Positions 44,856-53,888 of a DNA stretch of 64,000 nt are shown in pieces. Numbering within the stretch: position 1 is the stretch's first letter; the number at the start of each line of letters is the position of its first letter. The position numbers were made by a program, and so were the translations under genes. Under the pieces are notes generated by a model. The model was not told the origin of the DNA. It did not search any database and saw nothing but the letters and a program-made list of their open reading frames with translations. The stretch is from Streptomyces sp. JH14 (GTDB lineage: Bacteria; Actinomycetota; Actinomycetes; Streptomycetales; Streptomycetaceae), in the NCBI RefSeq assembly GCF_029428675.1, contig NZ_JAJNEL010000001.1, positions 3,472,001 through 3,536,000 on the forward strand, read 5' to 3'.

Positions 44856-46019
44856 GTGTACAGCATCAGCGACGCACAGCGCCGGACCAGGCTCGGCCGG
44901 CGCCATCTCCTGGCACCGTCCGTACGGGCGGCTTCCGCGGTGTCCGTGGCCGACGCAGTGGTGGCCCTGCACGCCACCGACGCCGCCACCGTCTTCCTCT
45001 CCACCTGCGCCCGGCTGACCGAGGCGAGCACCGGCACGGTGGAGCAGGCTCTCTACGAAGACGTTTCCCTGGTCCGGCTGCTCTCCATGCGCAACACGCT
45101 TTTCACCGTGTCGCGCGAGATCGCTCCGTACATCGACGCGTCGAATGCCCGGGCCGTGGCCGCCAAGGAGCGCCGAACCCTCCTCAAGCACCTGCAGGAC
45201 GACGGAAGTGGACTGGATGAACGCTGGCTCGCCAGGGCGGAGCAGGAGACCCTCGCCGTCCTGACGGCTCGGGGCTCGGCGACCGGCAGCGAGCTCTCCG
45301 CCGCCGTGCCGGCGCTGCGAACGAAGATCACTGTCTTTCCCGGCAAGAAGCAGGAGACGGTACAGGGCATCGCCACACGCGTCATACGGGTCATGGCGGC
45401 CGAGGGTCTGATCCGTCGGGACAGGCCGCGCGGCTCCTGGACGTCCAGCCAGTTCCGCTGGACGGCGTCCGAGCCCTGGCCCGTCCAGGAGACCGCAGGA
45501 GCACAGGCGGAACTTGCCCTGCGCTGGCTCCGCTCGTACGGACCCGCCACCGAAACCGACCTGAAGTGGTGGACGGGCTGGACCCTCGGGCACGTACGCA
45601 AGGCTCTGGCAGCCGCGGGAGCCGAGGCGGTGCGGCTCGACAACGGGGCCACGGGCTGGGTCTCGCCGGGCGACACGGAGCCCGAACCTGCCCTGGAGCC
45701 CTGGGCGGCGCTGCTTCCCGCGCTCGACCCGAGCGCGATGGGCTGGGCCGATCGCAACTTCCACCTTCCGGCCGAACACCGGGCGGCGCTCTTCGACCGG
45801 TCCGGCAACATCGGCCCGACGGTGTGGTGGAACGGCCGGATCGTGGGCGGCTGGGCACAGCTCACCGACGGCGAGCCGGTCTGGCGACTGCTGTCCGACG
45901 TAGGCCGGGAAGCCTCCGCATCCATCGAGGCGGAGGCTTCCCGGCTGTCGGAATGGGTGGGTGACACGCGGGTCACTCCACGCTTCCGTGCGCCGCTGGA
46001 AAGGGAGTTGACGGCCTGA
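44856..46019 (+). CDS. winged-helix DNA-binding protein (HTH_42, AlkZ/YcaQ-like)
   Basis: 387 aa from the GTG at 44856, preceded by GGAGGAG. HTH_42 superfamily: N-terminal ALHATDAATVFLS (residues about 38-50), then VSLVRLLSMRNTLF, a central winged-helix region, and the C-terminal WWNGRIVGGW. This superfamily contains the DNA glycosylases AlkZ and YcaQ/AlkX, whose catalytic motif is QxQ or QxD at about residue 37-39. Here the position reads HAT, followed by Asp. It is therefore a diverged member. Function is inferred only. Confidence 0.82.
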   Translation: MYSISDAQRRTRLGRRHLLAPSVRAASAVSVADAVVALHATDAATVFLSTCARLTEASTGTVEQALYEDVSLVRLLSMRNTLFTVSREIAPYIDASNARAVAAKERRTLLKHLQDDGSGLDERWLARAEQETLAVLTARGSATGSELSAAVPALRTKITVFPGKKQETVQGIATRVIRVMAAEGLIRRDRPRGSWTSSQFRWTASEPWPVQETAGAQAELALRWLRSYGPATETDLKWWTGWTLGHVRKALAAAGAEAVRLDNGATGWVSPGDTEPEPALEPWAALLPALDPSAMGWADRNFHLPAEHRAALFDRSGNIGPTVWWNGRIVGGWAQLTDGEPVWRLLSDVGREASASIEAEASRLSEWVGDTRVTPRFRAPLERELTA

Positions 46020-46037
46020 TCGGGCCGCACACGTCGC

Positions 46038-46051
46038 GTTTCACGTGAAAC
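46038..46051. promoter_or_regulatory. parS site inside a 26-bp palindrome
   Basis: Exact GTTTCACGTGAAAC between convergent genes. The palindrome extends for six more bases on each side (46032-46057: CGTCGC and GCGACG flank the core), so is perfect over 26 bp, which may also act as a hairpin. Confidence 0.9.
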
Positions 46052-46082
46052 GCGACGCCGTGATGGCGCTACGGCCCCGCAC

Positions 46083-47462
46083 TCAGGCGCCGAGGCCTCT
46101 CCAGCCCTCCGGGTCCACTCCGCCGGGCACCACCGACGCAGGGTCGTACGGTTCACGCGTGAAGACGAAGGACCCCAGGTCGAGATGGGTCACGCTGCCG
46201 TCGGCGGCCCTGACGATACGTAGCGTCTCCCCGGCGTAGTAGCCGTCGAGGCCGATCCAGGTGCCATCGGGCTGTGCAACGAACCGGGCGCCACGTCCGC
46301 TGCCTTGCAGCACCTGCAACTCCAGCCCCCGATCCGCGGTCAGGCGCAGGATGTTCGCACGCGTACCCCAGTACCAGGGGCCTGTCAGCGCAAGGAGTTC
46401 CGCATCGACCTCGGGCAGCGGGCGCCATGGCTCCGGAATACGGGGCTCGGCCTCGGCGACGATCCCCACGAGGTCGGCGGCGACCGTTCCGACGAACAGG
46501 CCCGAAGTGGCGTTGGCGAGTACCACAGCAGCCACATCGTCCTCGGCGCTGAGCCAGAGCGCAGCCAGGAAGCCCGGCAGCGAGCCGGTGTGCCCGACAA
46601 GAGTGCGGCCGTCCTGTCGGACGAGCTGCAGCCCGAGACCGTAACCGCTCTGCCAGTCACCGGACTCGGACGGTGCGGACGGTACGTGCATCTCCGCGAC
46701 CGAGGCGGCCCCCAGCACGCGGTCGTCTCCTTCGCTGAGGAACGAGGCGAACCGGAGGAGGTCGGCGGCCGTGGACCACAGCTGTCCCGCCGGGGCCATC
46801 AGACCGAGGTCCTCAGGAGGTTCCGGCAGCAGCGCATCGGCCCATGGGTGCACAGCCCAGCCACCCGCGTGCGGCGCCTGCGGTTGGGTACTCGTGCGCC
46901 TCATGCCCAGCGGTTCCAGCACTTCCCGCTGCAACACATCCGCCCAGGACGCTCCGCGCACCGCCTCGATCAACGCGCCGAGCAGCGTGTAACCGGGGTT
47001 GGAGTAGTGATGGCGCCGGCCGGGCGGATGCATCCGGGTCTGCTCGCCCAGGACATCGGCGAGCTCAGGGCGGAGCGTGCCCGGCGTCCGCTCCCACCAG
47101 GGTGCGGGCGACTCGGCGCCCAGGCCCGCACTGTGGCCGAGCAGTTGGAGGACGGTGACACCGCCGACGCCTGTGCCGGGCAGGTGCTTCTCCAGCGGGT
47201 CGTCCAGATCCAGCAGCCCCTCGTCACGCAGCCGCAGCACCAGCACGGCGGTGAGGGTCTTGGTGAGGGAACCGATCCTGAACTGCGTATCCGCGTCCGG
47301 GGCGTGCCCGTCGACGCAGCTGCGGGAACCGATCCAGACGATCCGGCCCTGACGCTGAACCGCGGCGACAACCGAGGGCGTGCGGCCCTCCGCCTGCGCG
47401 GTGGCGATGCGGTGCAGCAGAGCACGCTGCGTGCCGGGAAGCAGTTCTTCTGAGTAGGTCAT
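46083..47462 (-). CDS. serine beta-lactamase-like hydrolase (class C / PBP4* family)
   Basis: 459 aa from the ATG at 47462 (MTYSEELLPG). Catalytic SxxK is SLTK about residue 70, the YxN is in the region YSNPGY about residue 152, and the HTG triad is GHTGS about residue 292. A C-terminal region (about 340-459) forms a beta-rich extra domain. No signal peptide is seen, so it is probably cytosolic and not a resistance beta-lactamase. It could be an esterase or a D-amino-acid peptidase. The upstream frame is Arg/Pro-rich and not family-like. Confidence 0.87.
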   Translation of the reverse strand: MTYSEELLPGTQRALLHRIATAQAEGRTPSVVAAVQRQGRIVWIGSRSCVDGHAPDADTQFRIGSLTKTLTAVLVLRLRDEGLLDLDDPLEKHLPGTGVGGVTVLQLLGHSAGLGAESPAPWWERTPGTLRPELADVLGEQTRMHPPGRRHHYSNPGYTLLGALIEAVRGASWADVLQREVLEPLGMRRTSTQPQAPHAGGWAVHPWADALLPEPPEDLGLMAPAGQLWSTAADLLRFASFLSEGDDRVLGAASVAEMHVPSAPSESGDWQSGYGLGLQLVRQDGRTLVGHTGSLPGFLAALWLSAEDDVAAVVLANATSGLFVGTVAADLVGIVAEAEPRIPEPWRPLPEVDAELLALTGPWYWGTRANILRLTADRGLELQVLQGSGRGARFVAQPDGTWIGLDGYYAGETLRIVRAADGSVTHLDLGSFVFTREPYDPASVVPGGVDPEGWRGLGA

Positions 47463-47793
47463 GGTCAACAAGTACCGGCGCAGCCGCTCCGTGGCGAGCC
47501 CATTTCGCAGCATGCGGGCACAGCGGCCAATGCCTGGCGCTGCGCTCATGGGGTGCGCCGTTCGTCGATCCGCCACCTCATCGCGGGAGACGGCATGTTC
47601 GCGACCAGTCCGCCGGGGTGCAGGATGCCGCATTCCATGTCGTCGTGCTGTGCTGTGGCCGGGGGCGACAGAGGCTGGCTCACGGGTTGCCGGGTGGCCG
47701 GTCGTTGCGGCGCCAGTGCACCGCCACGCGCTGTCTCCATACTCGGTGGTGCATTCAGGCGGGTTCGGAGGCAACGAGGCCGGTCAGGACTGC
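47463..47793. other. intergenic region, no gene supported
   Basis: 331 bp between the MFS stop and the hydrolase start, both genes on the minus strand. Frames are open but Arg/Pro-rich, as in non-coding high-GC DNA. It should contain the promoter of the hydrolase. I see no repeats of note. Confidence 0.45.
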
Positions 47794-49089
47794 CTACCCC
47801 GCGGCCGTCGCCGCGCCGGCATCCCCGGGTTCGGTCGGCTCGGGGGCGGCGAGCGCGGTGGGCGCCGGTGTGCGGTAGGCACGGAGGGAAGCGTTGGTCG
47901 CCGCCACGGCTCCGATCGCCAGGGTGGCGGACAGGCCGCCGACGACCAGGGCGAAGGGGGCGGAAGTGGCCGATGCCAGCAGGCCGCCGCGGAAGTTGCC
48001 GAGTTCGGGGCCCGCGACGCCGATGACGTGTTCCACGGAAGAGACCCGGCCCCGGTACGCGTCCGGGGTCTCCAACTGGACCAGGGCGCTGCGGGTGACT
48101 ACGGACACGGTATCGGCGGCGCCGGCCACAGCCAGGCAGCCGAGAGCCAGCCATAGCGGCCCCGCCAGACCGAAGCCGGCGAGCGCCAGGCCCCAGACAC
48201 CGGCCGCGATCAGCTGAACCCGGCCGCCGCAGCGCCAGCGCGTCACCGTGCCGGAGAGCAGGCCGACGGTGATCCCCCCGACCGCGACGGCCGAAAGGAA
48301 CAGGCCGAGTGTCTGCGGGTCGCCGTCGAAGCGGATCTCGTTGACGAGCGGGAAGAGCGCGATCGGCATGGCGAGTAGCGTCGCGGACAGGTCGGTGGCC
48401 ATCGAGCCCCACAGCGTCGGACGGCGCAGGACGACCCGCCAGCCGCCGCGCTGCGGCCGGCGTCTTTCTGCCGCGTCAGTGCTCTCGGGTCGCATGGCCG
48501 GGAGCCGGATCACCGCGAGCGCCGAGACCGCCGCGGCCAGGACCTGTGCAGCGTAGGCGGCGGGGAAGCCCCAGTGGGTGATGATCATCCCGGCCAGCGC
48601 CGGCCCTGCCAACATCGCTGCCTGGAAGGAGACGTTGGTCAGCGCGAGCCCGGCCGCGACCTGGTCGCCCGGCAGCAGCCGCACCGGGAAGGTGCGCCGG
48701 GAAGGTGCGCCGAGCGCGCCGCAAGCGGCCCCCGTGGCGACCAGGACGAACAGCAGCAATACGTTCTGGTTGTCCGCCAGAGCCTGGGCGCACAGCCCCG
48801 CGGCGGCCAGGAGTTGGCCTGCGGTGGTGGCCCGCACGACCGCACGGCGGTCGACGGCATCCGCCAGAGTGCCGCCGAGCAGCCCGAACAACACCAGTGG
48901 CAGGCCGGTTGCGAGCCCGATGGCTCCGGTGCTCACCGGGCTGCCGGTCAGTTCCCAGACCTGAGCCAGCACTGCCACGGTGGCTATCTGCCCGCCGAGT
49001 TGTGAGGCGGAGGAGCCGATCCACAGGTCGCGGAACGGCCGGCTACTACGCAGCGGGCGGGTGTCGAGGAACCTGGCACTCCCCCTCAT
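47794..49089 (-). CDS. MFS transporter (MFS_1 / enterobactin exporter-like)
   Basis: 431 aa from the ATG at 49089, whose start overlaps the stop of the MarR gene (ATGA). About 12 membrane segments; ADAVDRRAVVRATTAGQ is motif A after TM2, and RRPTLWGSMATDLSATLLAMP begins the second half. It resembles EntS-like multidrug MFS proteins. Co-transcribed with the MarR regulator; substrate unknown. Confidence 0.9.
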   Translation of the reverse strand: MRGSARFLDTRPLRSSRPFRDLWIGSSASQLGGQIATVAVLAQVWELTGSPVSTGAIGLATGLPLVLFGLLGGTLADAVDRRAVVRATTAGQLLAAAGLCAQALADNQNVLLLFVLVATGAACGALGAPSRRTFPVRLLPGDQVAAGLALTNVSFQAAMLAGPALAGMIITHWGFPAAYAAQVLAAAVSALAVIRLPAMRPESTDAAERRRPQRGGWRVVLRRPTLWGSMATDLSATLLAMPIALFPLVNEIRFDGDPQTLGLFLSAVAVGGITVGLLSGTVTRWRCGGRVQLIAAGVWGLALAGFGLAGPLWLALGCLAVAGAADTVSVVTRSALVQLETPDAYRGRVSSVEHVIGVAGPELGNFRGGLLASATSAPFALVVGGLSATLAIGAVAATNASLRAYRTPAPTALAAPEPTEPGDAGAATAAG

Positions 49090-49571
49090 CCCGGTGGCTC
49101 GACGAGGTGGTCGAGGATCCGCTGCCGCATCGAACGGTGTTCCAGCGCCCGCCGCAGCTCCTCGACCACAGCAGTCAGCGCGTAGGGGGTTTCGCCGTCC
49201 AGTTCGGCGACCGCCGCATGCGTGGCGCGCCACTCGGCCTCCAGAAACGGCACCAGCGACCGCCCACGCTCGGTCAGGCCGATCCGCCGGGTGCGGGCGT
49301 CGGGCCCCGGGGAGGAGGTGACCAGATCCTCCTTGCGCATGGCGGCGATGGTCTGGCTGATCGCCGAGTGGGAGCGGTCGAGGGACTCCGCAAGTTCGCG
49401 GATGGTCAGCGGCCCGGCGTGGGCGAGCCGGATCAGTGGATAGGCGAACCGCGGCCGCACCCCCTCGATTCCGCGTGCGACGTAGACCTGCTCGATCTCG
49501 GCGTCCATGGCGGCCAGCAACTTGTGCAGTGGCTGCCAGGGATCGGGCAGCGTCGTGGGATCCGATGTCAC
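49086..49571 (-). CDS. MarR family transcriptional regulator
   Basis: 161 aa from the GTG at 49571 (VTSDPTTLPDPW). Winged-helix features: RFAYPLIRLAHAGPLTIRELAESLDRSHSAISQTIAAMRKEDLV and DARTRRIGLTERG. First gene of a two-gene operon with the MFS exporter. Just upstream lie repeated ACAGCGCT elements and a TATATT sequence about 10 bp before the GTG, which suggest a leaderless transcript and autoregulation. Confidence 0.88.
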   Translation of the reverse strand: MTSDPTTLPDPWQPLHKLLAAMDAEIEQVYVARGIEGVRPRFAYPLIRLAHAGPLTIRELAESLDRSHSAISQTIAAMRKEDLVTSSPGPDARTRRIGLTERGRSLVPFLEAEWRATHAAVAELDGETPYALTAVVEELRRALEHRSMRQRILDHLVEPPG

Positions 49572-49591
49572 AGCGCTAATATAACAGCGCT
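49570..49591. promoter_or_regulatory. ACAGCGCT repeat overlapping the MarR start
   Basis: ACAGCGCT at 49570-49577 and 49584-49591 (each includes the palindrome AGCGCT) around AATATA, immediately upstream of the MarR start. It probably combines -10 region and operator. Inferred. Confidence 0.45.
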
Positions 49592-49776
49592 GCGATAATT
49601 GGATCTCCCCTTTTCGGCCACGCCAGGCGGAAAAGATGCGCCGATGGGCTGCCGAGGTACGGGCTCGCTTGCTGAGCCAACGCGACATCAAGGGCGCGGT
49701 CGGTCTCACGGCCGATGCCGTATCCGGCATCGGACATGGGATGCCGGCACGCAATACGGGGCCGTACAGGCACGCC

Positions 49777-51255
49777 TCAGGTCTGCGCCATGTCCACAAA
49801 GCGCGAGTAGTGACCCTGGAACGCCACAGTGATCGTCGCCGTCGGGCCGTTACGGTGCTTGGCCACCATCAGGTCCGCCTCGCCCGCCCGCGGGGACTCC
49901 TTCTCGTACGCGTCCTCGCGGTGCAGCAGGATCACCATGTCGGCGTCCTGCTCGATGGAACCTGATTCACGCAGGTCGGAGACCATCGGCTTCTTGTCCG
50001 TACGCTGCTCCGGGCCACGGTTCAGCTGCGACAGCGCGATGACCGGGAGCTCCAGTTCCTTTGCGAGCAGCTTGAGGTTTCGGGACATGTCCGAGACTTC
50101 CTGCTGGCGGCTCTCGGCCCGCTTCGAACCACCGGACTGCATCAGCTGCAGATAGTCGATGATCACCAACTTGATGTCGTTCCGCTGCTTCAGACGGCGG
50201 CACTTGGCGCGGATCTCCATCATCGAGAGATTCGGCGAATCGTCGATGTAGAGCGGGGCGGCCGAGACGTCCGGCATCCGGCGGGCCAGCCGCGTCCAGT
50301 CCTCGTCGGTCATCGTGCCCGAGCGCATATGGTGCAGCGCCACCCGCGCCTCCGCGGAGAGCAGACGCATCGCAATCTCGTTGCGCCCCATTTCGAGGGA
50401 GAAGATCACGCTCGGCAGGTTGTGCTTGATCGAAGCGGCCCGGGCGAAGTCCAGGGCCAGTGTGGACTTACCCATGGCCGGACGTGCCGCGATGACGATC
50501 ATCTGGCCCGGGTGCAGGCCGTTCGTCAGTGCGTCGAAGTCGGTGAAGCCGGTCGGTACACCGGTCATCTCACCCGAGCGCGAACCGATCGCCTCGATCT
50601 CGTCGAGTGCGCCTTCCATGATGTCGCCGAGCGGCAGGTAGTCCTCGCTGGTGCGCTGCTCGGTGACGGCGTAGATCTCGGCCTGCGCGGAGTTGACGAT
50701 CTCGTCGACGTCACCGTCGGCCGCGTATCCCATCTGCGTGATCTTCGTTCCGGCTTCGACGAGCCGCCGCAGCACCGCCCGCTCGTGGACGATCTCCGCG
50801 TAGTACGAGGCGTTGGCCGCAGTAGGCACGGACTGGACGAGGGTGTGCAGATAAGGGGCGCCGCCCACCTTGGTGATCTCGCCGCGCTTGACCAGTTCGG
50901 CCGCGACCGTGATCGGGTCGGCCGGCTCGCCCTTGGCATAGAGGTCGAGGATCGCCTGGAAGACGGTCTCGTGCGCGGGGCGGTAGAAGTCGTGCCCCTT
51001 GATGATCTCCACGACGTCGGCGATGGCGTCCTTGGACAGGAGCATGCCGCCCAGCACCGACTGCTCGGCATCGAGGTCCTGCGGGGGCACCCGTTCGAAG
51101 CCGGGCGACCCGCCGTCCCAGGCACTGCTCTCCCTGCCACGGTCGTGCTGCTCACCACGGTCCCGACCCTCACCGCGACGCTGGCGGGAAACGGGCAGAC
51201 GGTCGCTGGGACCGGTGTCGACCCAGGGGTCGTCCAAAGGCTCGGGAATGCTCAC
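49777..51255 (-). CDS. dnaB: replicative DNA helicase
   Basis: 492 aa from the GTG at 51255, preceded by GGAGGAGGTG. The first about 55 residues are a charged, disordered extension. The N-terminal primase-binding helical domain covers about 55-165, and the RecA-like motor has Walker A ARPAMGKST (about 257-265), Walker B VIIDYLQLM, and GSIEQDADMVILLHREDAY. It unwinds DNA ahead of the fork. Located on the opposite strand to the rplI-ssb block and close to it, as in other Streptomyces. A group of DnaA-box-like sequences lies upstream. Confidence 0.96.
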   Translation of the reverse strand: MSIPEPLDDPWVDTGPSDRLPVSRQRRGEGRDRGEQHDRGRESSAWDGGSPGFERVPPQDLDAEQSVLGGMLLSKDAIADVVEIIKGHDFYRPAHETVFQAILDLYAKGEPADPITVAAELVKRGEITKVGGAPYLHTLVQSVPTAANASYYAEIVHERAVLRRLVEAGTKITQMGYAADGDVDEIVNSAQAEIYAVTEQRTSEDYLPLGDIMEGALDEIEAIGSRSGEMTGVPTGFTDFDALTNGLHPGQMIVIAARPAMGKSTLALDFARAASIKHNLPSVIFSLEMGRNEIAMRLLSAEARVALHHMRSGTMTDEDWTRLARRMPDVSAAPLYIDDSPNLSMMEIRAKCRRLKQRNDIKLVIIDYLQLMQSGGSKRAESRQQEVSDMSRNLKLLAKELELPVIALSQLNRGPEQRTDKKPMVSDLRESGSIEQDADMVILLHREDAYEKESPRAGEADLMVAKHRNGPTATITVAFQGHYSRFVDMAQT

Positions 51256-51714
51256 CGGGCCACCTCCTCCCGTCCGCTCAGCGGACCCTCGCCATGCCAC
51301 TCTTTCTTACGGCACAGCACCGACAAACAAGACGCTCGACTCCGGTTCCGGCACGTCGAGTTCTGCGGGATTCCAGGGCTGAAACGGGGTGTGGCGCCGC
51401 TCCACGGTAGGCCGCCCGGCACCGTCAGCCAATCTGGTTATCCACAGGGCATGTGGACGACGGACCCGATGCTGTGGAGAACTCCGCGGAACCTGTGCAC
51501 GGACCAGGGGACAGCACTGTGGACAAACTCATAGCACCGCCATCATCACGGCCTTGACCTGGGGTTTCTCCATCCACGGGCTGTGGGGGAGAAAAACTTC
51601 CCGAGTCTGCACAAGATCACGGCAAACCACGTGCAGAAGAACACATCACCCAGGGAGATGTAAGGACTGCCGAGACATTGCATCCATTACCTGTGGAAGA
51701 TTAGATTGACCCCC
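51256..51714. other. dnaB upstream region with DnaA-box-like sequences
   Basis: 459 bp between divergent dnaB and the MATE gene. DnaA-like 9-mers: TTATCCACA at 51438-51446 (+), a one-mismatch box at 51452-51460 (-), and TTGTCCACA at 51518-51526 (-). It must also contain promoters of both genes. No gene is visible. Confidence 0.6.
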
Positions 51715-53052
51715 ATGACCCAGGCCCCTGCGACCTCGCACTCCAGTCGCCGACGGCACGATCGCGAGATCGTCGCACTCGCCGTTCCGGCCTTCGGCGC
51801 ACTCGTCGCCGAACCGCTCTTCGTCATGGTCGACAGCGCCATCGTCGGACATCTCGGCACACCGCAACTGGCCGGCCTGGGGGTCGCTGCGGCACTGCTG
51901 ACCACCGCCGTCAGCGTCTTCGTCTTCCTCGCGTATGCCACAACGGCGGCAGTCGCCCGACGGGTCGGCGCGGGCGATCTCGCCTCTGCGATACGCCAGG
52001 GCATGGACGGCATCTGGCTGGCACTGCTCCTCGGGATCGCCGTCATCGTCCTGGCACTCCCCTCCGCCCCCTGGCTCGTCGATGCCTTTGGCGCCTCCGA
52101 AACCGCCGCCCCGTACGCCACCACCTATCTGAGGATCTCCAGCCTCGGCATCCCTGCCATGCTCATCGTGATGGCCGCGACCGGCGTACTCCGCGGCCTG
52201 CAGGACACCAGAACCCCGCTCTACGTCGCCATTGGCGGCTTCGCTGCCAACGGCGCCCTCAACGCGGGGCTTGTGTACGGCGCGGGACTCGGCATCGCCG
52301 GATCGGCCTGGGGAACAGTCATGGCCCAGTGCGGGATGGCAGCCGCCTATCTGGTCGTGGTGATACGCGGAGCGCGTCGGCACGGGGCCTCGTTGTACCC
52401 CGACGCAACAGGCATCAGGACCAGCGCGCAGGCCGGTGCCCCCCTGTTGGTCCGGACACTGTCGCTCCGTGCCGTCCTTCTGATCGCCACCGCCGTCGCC
52501 GCCCGCTTGGGCGATGCCGATATCGCCGCCCACCAGATCGTCCTCTCCCTGTGGAGTCTGATGGCCTTCGCCCTCGATGCCATTGCCATCGCCGGGCAGG
52601 CCATCATCGGTCGCTATCTGGGAGCCGGTGACGCCCAAGGTGCCCGCGAGGCATGCCGTCGCATGGTGCAGTGGGGCATTGCCTCGGGCGTCGTGCTCGG
52701 GGCCCTGGTCGTGCTCGCGAGGCCCTTGTTCACTCCGCTGTTCACCAGCGACGGGGCGGTGCAGAACACTCTGATCCCTGCCCTGCTGGTCGTGGCGCTG
52801 TCCCAGCCGATCGCCGGCGTGGTCTTCGTCCTGGACGGTGTACTGATGGGCGCCGGAGACGGCCGGTACCTCGCCTGGGCCATGCTGATCACCTTGGCCG
52901 TCTTCGCTCCGGTCGCCCTGCTCGTTCCCACATTCGGCGGCGGTCTGACCGCGCTGTGGTGGGCGATGACCCTGATGATGGCGGTGCGCATGATGACGCT
53001 CTGGCTGCGTACCCGCTCCGGTAAGTGGATCGTTACCGGAGCCACCCGCTGA
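51715..53052 (+). CDS. MATE family efflux transporter (DinF-like)
   Basis: 445 aa from the ATG at 51715; a TTG three codons earlier is possible. 12 membrane segments; the N-terminus has EIVALAVPAFGALVAEPLFVMVDSAIVGHLGTPQLAGL, typical of the MATE DinF branch. It exports cationic drugs or toxic metabolites with Na+ or H+. Its C-terminal end faces the ribosomal-protein operon across a bidirectional hairpin. Confidence 0.93.
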   Translation: MTQAPATSHSSRRRHDREIVALAVPAFGALVAEPLFVMVDSAIVGHLGTPQLAGLGVAAALLTTAVSVFVFLAYATTAAVARRVGAGDLASAIRQGMDGIWLALLLGIAVIVLALPSAPWLVDAFGASETAAPYATTYLRISSLGIPAMLIVMAATGVLRGLQDTRTPLYVAIGGFAANGALNAGLVYGAGLGIAGSAWGTVMAQCGMAAAYLVVVIRGARRHGASLYPDATGIRTSAQAGAPLLVRTLSLRAVLLIATAVAARLGDADIAAHQIVLSLWSLMAFALDAIAIAGQAIIGRYLGAGDAQGAREACRRMVQWGIASGVVLGALVVLARPLFTPLFTSDGAVQNTLIPALLVVALSQPIAGVVFVLDGVLMGAGDGRYLAWAMLITLAVFAPVALLVPTFGGGLTALWWAMTLMMAVRMMTLWLRTRSGKWIVTGATR

Positions 53053-53070
53053 CCCTGGGACGTAGAGCGT

Positions 53071-53084
53071 GTTTCACGTGAAAC
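53071..53084. promoter_or_regulatory. parS site between MATE gene and rplI
   Basis: Exact GTTTCACGTGAAAC in the intergenic space of two convergent genes, 4 bp from a strong hairpin. Confidence 0.92.
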
Positions 53085-53087
53085 GAC

Positions 53088-53120
53088 GAGGGGCCGCACT
53101 CCCGTGGAGTGCGGCCCCTC
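53088..53120. terminator. bidirectional hairpin terminator (MATE / rplI)
   Basis: GAGGGGCCGCACTCC (53088-53102), loop CGT, GGAGTGCGGCCCCTC (53106-53120). It is a 15-bp perfect stem between convergent genes. Confidence 0.88.
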
Positions 53121-53143
53121 GCATGCTCTGCTGAGCTCCGCCC

Positions 53144-53590
53144 TTAGGCAGCAACGACCTCGATGCCGAGCTTCGCCGCAACCTCGGGGTGCAGACGCAC
53201 GGACACCTGGTGTCCGCCCAGCGTCTTGATCGGCGAGCCGAGCTCGACGCGACGCTTGTCGACGTCCGGGCCACCGGCAGCCTTGATCGCCGAGGCGATG
53301 TCGGCCGGGGTGACGGAGCCGAAGAGACGGCCGGCGTCGCCGGAGCGAACAGCCAGACGCACCTTCACGGCCTCGAGCTTGGCCTTGACCTCGTTGGCCT
53401 GCTCGATCGTCGCGATCTCGTGGATCTTGCGGGCGCGGCGGATCTGCGCCACGTCCTTCTCGCCACCCTTGGTCCAGCGGATGGCAAAGCCACGCGGAAC
53501 CAGGTAGTTACGGGCGTACCCGTCCTTGACGTCGACGACGTCGCCGGCAGTGCCGAGGCCGGAGACCTCGTGGGTGAGGATGATCTTCAT
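53144..53590 (-). CDS. rplI: 50S ribosomal protein L9
   Basis: 148 aa, family length. [36 protein letters not shown] is the conserved N-terminal domain, then a long linking helix and a C-terminal rRNA-binding domain. Last gene of the rpsF-ssb-rpsR-rplI operon, 18 bp after rpsR, and followed by a strong hairpin. Confidence 0.97.
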   Translation of the reverse strand: MKIILTHEVSGLGTAGDVVDVKDGYARNYLVPRGFAIRWTKGGEKDVAQIRRARKIHEIATIEQANEVKAKLEAVKVRLAVRSGDAGRLFGSVTPADIASAIKAAGGPDVDKRRVELGSPIKTLGGHQVSVRLHPEVAAKLGIEVVAA

Positions 53591-53608
53591 TATTCGGTCA
53601 CCCTTCCC

Positions 53609-53845
53609 TTATCGCGCGGTGGACGTGTAGGGCAGCAGCGCCATCTCACGGCTGTTCTTGACTGCCGTGGCGACGTCACGCTGGTGCTGCGTGCAGTTGC
53701 CGGTGACGCGGCGGGCACGGATCTTGCCGCGGTCGGAAATGAACTTCCGCAGCATGTTCGTGTCCTTGTAGTCCACGTACTGGGTCTTGTCCTTGCAGAA
53801 CGCGCAGACCTTCTTCTTAGGCTTGCGCACAGGCGGCTTCGCCAT
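53609..53845 (-). CDS. rpsR: 30S ribosomal protein S18
   Basis: 78 aa. Contains [15 protein letters not shown], a variant of the S18 zinc-type start with two Cys, then [38 protein letters not shown], the highly conserved S18 core. Third gene of the operon, between ssb and rplI. Streptomyces has more than one S18; this copy retains two N-terminal Cys and a third in the core. Confidence 0.97.
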   Translation of the reverse strand: MAKPPVRKPKKKVCAFCKDKTQYVDYKDTNMLRKFISDRGKIRARRVTGNCTQHQRDVATAVKNSREMALLPYTSTAR

Positions 53846-53888
53846 GGTGTTTCTCCTGTGTGATCAAGAAGTGGGGGTACGAGCTGCC

